Position numbers and translations under genes: made by a program. A DNA stretch of 64,000 bases from NCBI GenBank assembly GCA_029884165.1, contig JAOUIH010000012.1, positions 1 through 64,000 on the forward strand, read 5' to 3'. This document shows, piece after piece, positions 37,165 through 44,420 of this stretch (the stretch's first letter is position 1; each line of letters opens with the position of its first letter). The notes beneath the pieces are model-generated. The model saw nothing but the letters and a program-made list of their open reading frames with translations. It was not told the origin of the DNA and ran no database searches. The DNA comes from Gammaproteobacteria bacterium. Lineage in GTDB: Bacteria; Pseudomonadota; Gammaproteobacteria; Steroidobacterales; Woeseiaceae.

Positions 37165-38442
37165 TCAGTCGGCCGCATGCCGCAGGCGCCGGTCCAGCAC
37201 GAAGGGCTCGTGGCGCACGGCGGGCGGCCTGCCGTCGATCCGGTCGGCCAGCAGGAGCGCGGAGCCCATCGCCAGCGTCCAGCCGAGCGGGCCATGGCCC
37301 GCGTTCACCCAGAGGCCGTCCGGGCCGCAGGCATCGATGAACGGCTTGCCATCGTAGCTGACCGGCCGCAACCCTGCCCAGGCGTCCGCGCGGCTCCGGT
37401 CGAGGCGTGCCGCTATAGCCGGCATCGTCGTGACCAGCAGGTCGTACAGATTGTCCGTGCGCACCCGGTTCGGCCGCTTGTCGAAGCCCGTGAACTCCGC
37501 GGTCCCGACCATGCGCAGGCGCGTGCCGAGCGGCGTGATCCCGGCGTGCTTGAAATCGTCGATCACCGGCAGCGTCGGCAGCCCGTCGATGCCCGCGGCG
37601 TCGACGGTGACGGAGTAGCCCTTGACCGGCTTCACCGGCAGGTGCACGCCGACGGTCTGCAGCAGCGCCGGGCTTGCGGTACCTGCCGCCACGACGACGC
37701 GCCTGGCATCGATGCGGCCGCGGTCCGTGTCGACGCCGACCACCCGCCCGCCTTCGGCCGCGACGCGCGTTACGCGGACACCCGTCTCGATGCGGCCGCC
37801 CTGCGCGCGGAACCTGCCGGCCAGCGCATCGCAGAACATCCGTGCGTCGCCGTGGTCGTCGTCCAGGTAATGGATGCCGCAATAGATGCTGTTCCTTATG
37901 TCGGCGAGAGCCGGCACGAGGCGGACTATTTGTTCGGCCGAAAGCACCGCGTAGCGCATGCCGAGGCCGCCGGCGATGCGGCAGACAGCCTCCTTGGCTT
38001 CGAATACCTCGCGGCTGCGAAACACGCTCAGCGTGCCGTGGCTCGCGTGGCAGTATTCGAGCTTCAGCCTGGCCGTGATTGCACGCGTTTCCGCCAGCGA
38101 GTAGCTCGCGAGCAAGTAGTTCGCGGCACAGGCGGCGTCATGGTGCCGCTGTGACGAGTGCTGCAGGAAGCGCAGGCCCCAGCCGGTCAGCGACGGGATC
38201 GCGCGCAGCCTGAGCTTCATTGGCGAGCGCGGATCGAACAGCGAGCTCGCGAGATGCCGCAGCACCCCTGGACCGTTCCAGGGTTCCGGCATCGACGGAG
38301 TCAGCATGCCCCCATTCGCGTAGCTGGTCTCCAGTGCCACGCCATCGAGGAGCTCGAGCACGGTCACGCTTTCGCCGCGCTCGAGCAGCACCTCTGCAGT
38401 CGTGAGACCCATCAGTCCGCCGCCGACGACGATCGTGCTCAT
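37165..38442 (-). CDS. dadA: D-amino-acid dehydrogenase (DadA-like)
   Basis: This 425-residue FAD-dependent DAO-family oxidoreductase has the N-terminal dinucleotide motif VVGGGLMGLTTAEVLLERG and C-terminal NAGHGPLGWTLAMGSA, as in DadA. It oxidatively deaminates D-amino acids to 2-oxo acids and passes electrons to the respiratory chain. It is the last gene of a three-gene run with a cyclophilin and a sodium-coupled transporter (gaps of 9 and 10 bp), so imported D-amino acids are its likely substrates. The usual racemase dadX is absent. Confidence 0.88.
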   Translation of the reverse strand: MSTIVVGGGLMGLTTAEVLLERGESVTVLELLDGVALETSYANGGMLTPSMPEPWNGPGVLRHLASSLFDPRSPMKLRLRAIPSLTGWGLRFLQHSSQRHHDAACAANYLLASYSLAETRAITARLKLEYCHASHGTLSVFRSREVFEAKEAVCRIAGGLGMRYAVLSAEQIVRLVPALADIRNSIYCGIHYLDDDHGDARMFCDALAGRFRAQGGRIETGVRVTRVAAEGGRVVGVDTDRGRIDARRVVVAAGTASPALLQTVGVHLPVKPVKGYSVTVDAAGIDGLPTLPVIDDFKHAGITPLGTRLRMVGTAEFTGFDKRPNRVRTDNLYDLLVTTMPAIAARLDRSRADAWAGLRPVSYDGKPFIDACGPDGLWVNAGHGPLGWTLAMGSALLLADRIDGRPPAVRHEPFVLDRRLRHAAD

Positions 38443-38451
38443 GAAATCTGC

Positions 38452-39354
38452 TCAGTCGACGTGTGCGCGCACGGGCAGGGGCACGTTGCATAGCTCGATG
38501 CGGCCGACGGGATCCAGGAACCACTCCTCGCGCCGGTCGCGTCTTGCCTCGACGAGCCGTTCGAAGCTTGCCGTGTCGGTGCGCAGCAGGTCGAGCCGGA
38601 TGCGCTCGTTCTCCGGCAGCTCGGTGCCGAAACGCATTCGTCGCACCGGCACCTGCTCGCTCGCCTCGGCATAGAAGCCGAGCGCAGCGGTGCCCCGCGG
38701 CAGCACCGACAGCCGTTCTATGCCGTGAACCGTGCGGCCGAGCAGCGTCACGTTGCGATCGAGGTGCCGCGGTGCATGGCCGGTGACGACGTAGAGCTCC
38801 GCGCCGCTGCCGCTGCCCGGCTCGTTCCCGCGGCCTGCGCCCAGCATGCCGTAGCAGTGTGCGAGCCAGGCGCGCTCGCCGTCGCTGCCGACCGGGAAGC
38901 CGTCGACGAAGCCGACCGCCTCGGCATAGGCATCGGTGCTGTCGAGCGGCGTTATCTCGAGACCGGCTTTCGCACGGTAAAACTCCGGCGGCAGACCGTG
39001 ACTCGCCTCACCCAGCGGCCTGGCAGCAGCTGTTCCGGCGGCTGGGTCTCCCCACTGCGCGACATAGTTGTCCTGCGAGCGCAGGATCGCGAGCCCGTCG
39101 AAGTAACGCCCCGCGACCAGCTTGCGGACGTTGTCGACGTGCTGCGGCGCGAACTCGGGCGCAAGCTCGAACACGACGACACCCGAATCGAGATACAGGT
39201 ACAGCGCCCGCGACTGGTCCAGCTCGCGCCAGTCCGACGCTGCGGCAGCCTCGAGCACTCCCGCCATGGTGAGCGGCTCGTCGGCGGGCAGGGCCGGCGC
39301 CAGGACCGTTAGCGTGGCGACGGCCGCGAGCGAGCGGCGCCTCATGTTCAGCAT
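38452..39354 (-). CDS. Exported cyclophilin-type peptidyl-prolyl isomerase
   Basis: This 300-residue protein has a signal sequence (LAAVATLTVLAPALPA) and a cyclophilin-like domain (ALYLYLDSGVVVFELAPEFAP, HVDNVRKLVAGRYFDGLAILR, NYVAQWGDP). A long C-terminal part follows. It would speed proline isomerisation or act as a chaperone in the periplasm. The catalytic Arg of classical cyclophilins may be shifted or lost, as far as I can see. The starts at 39354 and 39345 are both possible. It sits between a transporter and DadA, an unusual place for a foldase. Confidence 0.78.
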   Translation of the reverse strand: MLNMRRRSLAAVATLTVLAPALPADEPLTMAGVLEAAAASDWRELDQSRALYLYLDSGVVVFELAPEFAPQHVDNVRKLVAGRYFDGLAILRSQDNYVAQWGDPAAGTAAARPLGEASHGLPPEFYRAKAGLEITPLDSTDAYAEAVGFVDGFPVGSDGERAWLAHCYGMLGAGRGNEPGSGSGAELYVVTGHAPRHLDRNVTLLGRTVHGIERLSVLPRGTAALGFYAEASEQVPVRRMRFGTELPENERIRLDLLRTDTASFERLVEARRDRREEWFLDPVGRIELCNVPLPVRAHVD

Positions 39355-39364
39355 GATCCGCGTG

Positions 39365-40741
39365 CTACTCCATGATGCCCATGACGAGCGTGACAATCAG
39401 CACCGGCGGTATGACGAAGCGGATCATCAGTCGCCAGAAACCGAAGAACACACCGTCGCGCACGCCGATCTCCTCCAGCTTGAGTGCCTTCGGGACGAAC
39501 CACCCGAAGAATATCGATGACATTGAGCCGCCGATCAGCAGCAGGTTGTTGGCCGCCAGCGTGTCCAGCGTGTCGAAGATGTCGAGCCCCCGGTAGGACG
39601 GGATGAACTCGAGCAGCCGCACGTCCTGCCACGCCGAAAACCCGAGTATCGAGGCAATGCCGAGCAGCCACGCGGCACCCACGACGTACAGCACGCCCCG
39701 GGGGCGCGGCACGCCCGCATGCTCGTCGAGCCAGTTGGTCACGCCCTCGGCAAGCCCCAGGCAGGAGGACAAGGCCGCGGAGATCAGCAGTACGAAAAAG
39801 ATGGAGCCGAACAGCTGGCCGCCCGGCATCTGGCCGAAAGCCAGCGGCAACGTCTGGAAGATGAGCCCCGGGCCGCCGCCCGGGTTGAGGCCGTACTGGA
39901 ACACCAGCGGGAAGATCGCGAAACCGGCGAGCACCGCGACGCCGGTGTCCATGAGGATGACCGCCGTGGACGAGCTGGGAATCGAGAAATCCTTGGGCAT
40001 GTAGGCGCCGAAAACGATCAGCGAACCCATGCCGATGCCGATCGAGAAGAAGGCCTGGCCGATCGCGGCCATCAGCGTGCCGAAAGTGATCTTGGAGAAA
40101 TCCGGCTCCAGCAGGAAGCGCAGCGTGGCCGGCATGTCGCCGGCGAACACGCCATAGAGCACCATGATGATCATCGCGCCGAACAGCGCCGGCATCAGGA
40201 TCTTCATCGCTCGCTCGATGCCGGACTGAACGCCCTGCCGAATCACGATGACGATCATGATGTGGATGATCGTGTTCCAGAATAGCAGGACCCAGGGATT
40301 CGCCAGCAGCGCCGCGAACATCGCGCCGGTCGCATCCGCATTCGCGCCCTCGAAGGTGCCGGTCGCCGCCTTGACGAAATAATCGAGCGTCCAGCCCGAC
40401 AGCACCGTGTAATAGGACAGGATGATGAACGCGCAGAAGATGCCGAGGTTGCCGATGAACCCCCAGCCGGCACCGCGGCCGCTCTCCCGGGCCACGTTGA
40501 CGACGCTCTTCGAGGCACTGGCGCGGCCGCGGCGGCCCAGTGAAATTTCCGTGATGAGCAGCGGCAAACCGATACCCAGCGCACAGACGAGATACACGAT
40601 CAGGAACGCGCTGCCGCCGTTTTCACCGAGCTGGTAGGGAAAACGCCAGATGTTGCCCATGCCGACGGCAAATCCCGTCGCTGCAAGCAGGAATCCCCAT
40701 CGCGACGACCACTGCTCCCCCGAACCTCCGCCTGCGGCCAT
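39365..40741 (-). CDS. NSS-family sodium-dependent transporter
   Basis: This 458-residue protein has about 11-12 helices and matches the neurotransmitter:sodium symporter family. The helix-1 motif is [21 protein letters not shown], with unwound-helix residues for Na+ and substrate, and [20 protein letters not shown] in helix 6. Bacterial members, such as LeuT and TnaT, import amino acids with Na+. It leads the operon with the cyclophilin and DadA-like genes, which points to D- or neutral amino-acid uptake. It is divergent from the amidohydrolase gene. Confidence 0.92.
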   Translation of the reverse strand: MAAGGGSGEQWSSRWGFLLAATGFAVGMGNIWRFPYQLGENGGSAFLIVYLVCALGIGLPLLITEISLGRRGRASASKSVVNVARESGRGAGWGFIGNLGIFCAFIILSYYTVLSGWTLDYFVKAATGTFEGANADATGAMFAALLANPWVLLFWNTIIHIMIVIVIRQGVQSGIERAMKILMPALFGAMIIMVLYGVFAGDMPATLRFLLEPDFSKITFGTLMAAIGQAFFSIGIGMGSLIVFGAYMPKDFSIPSSSTAVILMDTGVAVLAGFAIFPLVFQYGLNPGGGPGLIFQTLPLAFGQMPGGQLFGSIFFVLLISAALSSCLGLAEGVTNWLDEHAGVPRPRGVLYVVGAAWLLGIASILGFSAWQDVRLLEFIPSYRGLDIFDTLDTLAANNLLLIGGSMSSIFFGWFVPKALKLEEIGVRDGVFFGFWRLMIRFVIPPVLIVTLVMGIME

Positions 40742-40840
40742 GTTTCCCCCTTATTCCTGGTGGCATGCTTCGATGGGCGGGTATTCTCGCACATTCCGGA
40801 AGACCGCGGCCTCTGCCCGGCCCGAATCCCGCCCGGACGT

Positions 40841-40870
40841 TTGTCCGTTCGTTGCGGCCGGGGCTAGAAT
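40841..40870 (+). promoter_or_regulatory. Putative sigma70 promoter for the amidohydrolase
   Basis: TTGTCC (40841-40846) and TAGAAT (40865-40870) are 18 bp apart and 39 bp upstream of the start codon at 40909. The -10 box is one mismatch from consensus. Confidence 0.45.
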
Positions 40871-40908
40871 GCCTGCCCATTGTCCACCCGACGACGGAAG
40901 CCATATCG

Positions 40909-42189
40909 ATGAATCGCATCCTTGCGGGCCTGATCGGCCTCTGCCTGCTCCCGGCCCCGGCCGGCGCCGACACCCTTATCCACGCAGGCCGGCTGATCGA
41001 CGGCAAGTCCGATCGGGCCGCGACGGAAAAGACCCTGCGCATAAGCGGGTCCACGATCAAAGCGGTCGAAGACGGCTACGTGACGCCGGCCGACGGCGAT
41101 ACTGTCGTCGATCTGCGCGAGCACACCGTGCTGCCGGGGCTCATGGACATGCACGTGCACCTGACCGGCCAGTACAGCTCGGCCAGCCAGGTACAGCGCT
41201 TCACGTTCAACGAGGCGGACTACGCGTTCGACGCGGCGCTGTACGCCCGCCGGACCCTCGAAGCCGGTTTCACCGTGGTGCGAAACCTGGGCGACGCATC
41301 CAACGTGACGGTCGCGCTCCGCAAGGCGATCGATGCAGGTGACGTGCCCGGGCCGCGCATATTCAGCGCAGGCATGAGTCTCGCCTCGACCGGCGGCCAC
41401 GGGGACCGCACGAACGGCTGGGCCATGGACATCATGGGCGACCCCGGCCCGCGCGAGGGAGTCGTCAACGGGGTGGAGGACGCGCGCAAAGCGGTGCGCC
41501 AGCGCTACAAGGACGGCGCCGACTGGATCAAGATCACCGCGACGGGCGGAGTGCTGAGCGTCGCAAAGAGCGGGCAGAACGCCCAGTTCACCGATGAAGA
41601 ACTCGCGGCGATCGTGCGGACCGCGGGCGACTATGGCATGCGCGTGGCGGCGCACGCGCACGGCACCGAGGGCATGAAGCGCGCCGTTATCGCCGGCGTC
41701 GCGTCGATCGAGCACGGCACCTACATGGACCGCGAGGTCATGCGCCTGATGAAGGAACGCGGCACCTACTATGTGCCGACGATCATCGCCGGCGAGTGGG
41801 TCGCCGAGAAGTCGAAGATCGACGGCTTCTTCCCCGAACTCGTCCGGCCCAAGGCCGCCGCGATCGGGCCGCTGATCAAGAGCACATTCGCAGAGGCATA
41901 CCGGTATGGCGTGCCGATCGTGTTCGGAACCGATACCGGCGTATCGCCGCACGGCGATAACGCGCAGGAGTTTGCATTGATGGTCGAGGGCGGCATGCCG
42001 GCGATGGAGGCGATCAAGTCGGCGACGAGCGTCGCGGCGGCCTTCCTCGGCATCGAGGACACGCACGGCACGCTCGAGGCCGGCAAGCAGGCCGACGTCA
42101 TCGCCGTGCCCGGCGATCCGCTCGACGACATCACGGCCATGCAGCGCGTGGCGTTCGTCATGAAGGGCGGCGCCGTCTACAAGGACTGA
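40909..42189 (+). CDS. Secreted metal-dependent amidohydrolase
   Basis: This 426-residue protein has a signal peptide ([13 protein letters not shown]) and an amidohydrolase TIM barrel. Metal ligands are seen in MDMHVHLTG, the bridging Lys in [11 protein letters not shown], later His in [10 protein letters not shown] and [10 protein letters not shown], and the Asp in [12 protein letters not shown]. It resembles the imidazolonepropionase-like/Xaa-Pro dipeptidase branch. Such exported enzymes hydrolyse peptides or cyclic amides. It stands alone next to the D-amino-acid operon, which makes a peptide-derived substrate plausible. Confidence 0.87.
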   Translation: MNRILAGLIGLCLLPAPAGADTLIHAGRLIDGKSDRAATEKTLRISGSTIKAVEDGYVTPADGDTVVDLREHTVLPGLMDMHVHLTGQYSSASQVQRFTFNEADYAFDAALYARRTLEAGFTVVRNLGDASNVTVALRKAIDAGDVPGPRIFSAGMSLASTGGHGDRTNGWAMDIMGDPGPREGVVNGVEDARKAVRQRYKDGADWIKITATGGVLSVAKSGQNAQFTDEELAAIVRTAGDYGMRVAAHAHGTEGMKRAVIAGVASIEHGTYMDREVMRLMKERGTYYVPTIIAGEWVAEKSKIDGFFPELVRPKAAAIGPLIKSTFAEAYRYGVPIVFGTDTGVSPHGDNAQEFALMVEGGMPAMEAIKSATSVAAAFLGIEDTHGTLEAGKQADVIAVPGDPLDDITAMQRVAFVMKGGAVYKD

Positions 42190-42397
42190 TCCCGCGCACC
42201 CGATCGTTGGCGAACAAGAGATTCGCGGGCCCGGGCGGCGGGGCACGCCCGGCTTGCGGCGATGACGTCTGACTTGCCGTTATGCGCGTGTGTAAGCCGG
42301 CATTGATCATCGCGCCGGCAGCGGCAGTTACGCCGGGTTTTGCGCGATCTGCAATCGTTAATAGCGACCGCTGGGTCTCTGCAACCGGATCTCCCGC

Positions 42398-42430
42398 AAA
42401 ACAAAGCGCCCCCGCTTACGCAGGGGCGCT
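42398..42430 (-). terminator. Rho-independent terminator after first subtilase
   Basis: AGCGCCCC (42405-42412) and GGGGCGCT (42423-42430) form a strong stem. Read on the minus strand it is followed by a T-rich tract TTTGTTTT (42398-42404). It lies 35 bp past the gene stop. The rest of the 275-bp interval to the amidohydrolase (42190-42397) shows no gene. Confidence 0.85.
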
Positions 42431-42464
42431 CTGCCTTTATGTCGGGATGTTATCGCTATCCTGG

Positions 42465-44195
42465 CTATTCTGGCGCGACCCAGCCGCTCATGGTGGCCAT
42501 CTCGGTCAGCGCGTCGGTCCAGAGATAGCCGTCCGTCCACAGGTACCCGTCCGTCCACAGGTAGCCGTCCGTCCACAGGTACCCGTCCGTCCAAAGGTAG
42601 CCGTTGCTGCCAACCGTGCCGTCGGTCCAGAGGAACGCATCCGTCCACAGGTAACCGTCGGTCCAGAGGTAACCGTCGGTCCAGAGGTAGCCGTTGCTGC
42701 CGACGTAACTGCCATCCCAGGTGTAGCCAGACTCCTTGGTGTCGAGTGTGCCGCGCAGATAGAACTTGCTCGTCGTGTCCTGGTTCGTCCGGCCGCCGAA
42801 ATGCTGCAGCCCGGCGATGTCATTGCCGATGTTCAGGCCCACGTTGGCGCAACCGACCGCGCCGGTAGTTATTGAACGGTACGCGTCCACCCGGCCGGCG
42901 CCCTGCTGGTACACGCTGTAGGCAAGTGATTGTCTGCCACCCTTGCCCGCGACCGCCGGTCTCGCTCCCGCGATGAGCTTGCACTTCAGGTCATCGACGC
43001 TGAGCGACGGTAGTGCCTGCAGCAGGAGCGCGGCGACGCCGGACACGACGGCCGTAGCCTGCGACGTGCCCGACATTTCGAAATAGGTCGAGTTGTAGTA
43101 GTACTGCGGGTATGTCGTCGCAAGTGTCGAATTGCCCTGAACCAGGCCTTTCATGTGGCCGCCCGGGGCAACGACCTCGGGCTTGACGAATCCCTCGTAG
43201 GTCGGGCCGGCAGACGAGAAAGTCGCCAGCGTGTCGTCCGACGGGTCGCCCGGCGTGTAGTTGTCGGTCATCGCCCCGACGGTCATCACGTAGGGCACGT
43301 TCCCGGGTACGCCGATCGTCATCGGGTTCGGCCCGCGGTTGCCGGCTGCGGCTACGACGAAAACCTGGGCCCGCCAGGCGGCCATGACGGCCTGATTGAT
43401 CGGATCATCCCAGTAGTAGGACCGCGGTTCGGCGCTGAAGGACAGGTTCAGGATGCGAATGCCGTAGGTATTGCGATTACTGACAACCCAGTCGATCGCG
43501 CGGATGACATCGGCATAGGTACCCTCGCCATTCGCATTGAAGGCCTGAACCGATACGACGTGGGCGCCCGGGGCAATACCGTTATACAGCCCATCGGCCG
43601 TCATGAGACTGGACAGGGCGATACTCGCGACGTGCGAGCCGTGACCGCCCGGGTCGTCCCCGCTCAGGGGGCTCGTCGCCAGGGTATTGGTGATCGCGTT
43701 GTAAACCGCCCTGATACGGACCTGGCCGCGGCTGTCGAGCCTGATACCGTCGTGCCTCCACAACCCGGTATCCAGCACGGCGATGCCCACGCCCCTGCCG
43801 TCGATGCCCATCAGGTGCAGGGCCTTGCCGCTGACCACGCTCGCGTAGAAGGTATCGACAATGCTGCTTCCGTTGGAGCTGGGGCCGGTAGGCTTGCCGG
43901 CGACTTCGACGGCCTCGTTGCCCCACACCCGGCGCACACCCTTCGTTGCCCGCAGTTCGGCAACCTGGTCCGCCGTGAGATCGGCAGCCACCGCATTGAT
44001 GACGCCCAGCTCATGGCTGATCTCGCCGCCGTGCTCAGTGACCAGCGAGCGCAGCGAGTCGAGGTCCTGGCCCTGCACGATGTAGCTCGTTCGCCCGGCC
44101 GGCGCATCCGCGCCGAGAAACGCCGAGGACGCCACCAGCATCGCACCGAGCAGCGCTATCAGGGTGACTGGTCTGGGTCGGGTTGGGGTTGCCAT
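42465..44195 (-). CDS. Secreted S8 subtilisin-like peptidase with nine YLWTDG repeats
   Basis: This exported serine protease has 576 residues from the ATG at 44195. A signal sequence (LIALLGAMLVASSAFLGADA) is followed by an I9-like propeptide (TSYIVQGQDLDSLRSLV) and an S8 catalytic domain with Asp in IAVLDTGLW, His in GGHGSHVASI, Asn in VAAAGNRGPN and Ser in MSGTSQATAVV. A cysteine-containing region (CANVGLNIGNDIAGLQHFGG) then leads to nine (Y/F)LWTD(G/A) hexapeptides. AAGGA lies 7 nt before 44195; in-frame ATGs at 44198 and 44228 are alternatives. It is paralogous to the next gene. Its partner repeats and upstream element suggest one shared function. Confidence 0.93.
   Translation of the reverse strand: MATPTRPRPVTLIALLGAMLVASSAFLGADAPAGRTSYIVQGQDLDSLRSLVTEHGGEISHELGVINAVAADLTADQVAELRATKGVRRVWGNEAVEVAGKPTGPSSNGSSIVDTFYASVVSGKALHLMGIDGRGVGIAVLDTGLWRHDGIRLDSRGQVRIRAVYNAITNTLATSPLSGDDPGGHGSHVASIALSSLMTADGLYNGIAPGAHVVSVQAFNANGEGTYADVIRAIDWVVSNRNTYGIRILNLSFSAEPRSYYWDDPINQAVMAAWRAQVFVVAAAGNRGPNPMTIGVPGNVPYVMTVGAMTDNYTPGDPSDDTLATFSSAGPTYEGFVKPEVVAPGGHMKGLVQGNSTLATTYPQYYYNSTYFEMSGTSQATAVVSGVAALLLQALPSLSVDDLKCKLIAGARPAVAGKGGRQSLAYSVYQQGAGRVDAYRSITTGAVGCANVGLNIGNDIAGLQHFGGRTNQDTTSKFYLRGTLDTKESGYTWDGSYVGSNGYLWTDGYLWTDGYLWTDAFLWTDGTVGSNGYLWTDGYLWTDGYLWTDGYLWTDGYLWTDALTEMATMSGWVAPE
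42510..42689 (-). repeat. 18-bp coding repeat array of first subtilase
   Basis: Ten exact 18-bp registers encode four LWTD hexapeptides, a TVGSNG spacer hexapeptide and five more. Within the five, Gly codons alternate GGC/GGG, giving a 36-bp higher-order unit. Confidence 0.95.
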
Positions 44196-44333
44196 CATGT
44201 CTTCCTTCAATATCGTTTTTGGTGTCATCCGCTGCCGGCAATCACGCCGCTCGTGTCCCTGCAGCCTGGGCGTATTTCAACGCTTCGCGGCCGCAAAAGG
44301 AGTTGCACGGCGAGAGGCGGCGAAGGGCAGGAG

Positions 44334-44349
44334 TGTGAACCGCGTCACA
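44334..44349. promoter_or_regulatory. CRP-like palindrome upstream of first subtilase
   Basis: TGTGAACCGCGTCACA fits the CRP consensus TGTGA-N6-TCACA without a mismatch. It is centred 146 bp before the 44195 start. The neighbouring bases to about 44369 (ATAATCNCCCGGT-AAA type) resemble the site upstream of the second subtilase. Confidence 0.6.
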
Positions 44350-44362
44350 TAATCCCCCGGTT

Positions 44363-44392
44363 AAAAAAGCAAGCCCCCAGCAAGTGGGGGCT
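44363..44392 (-). terminator. Rho-independent terminator after second subtilase
   Basis: AGCCCCCA (44372-44379) and TGGGGGCT (44385-44392) form a strong stem with a 5-base loop. On the minus strand a T tract (44363-44368) follows. It directly abuts the control element of the downstream subtilase. Confidence 0.88.
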
Positions 44393-44420
44393 GCAGTCAC
44401 CCGGGCTTCCGAGGACATCG

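Noticed and set aside
42510-42689. 18-bp spaced repeats resembling a CRISPR or satellite array
   Set aside because: The units are contiguous without spacers, stay in frame, and vary mainly at synonymous positions, so they are protein repeats.
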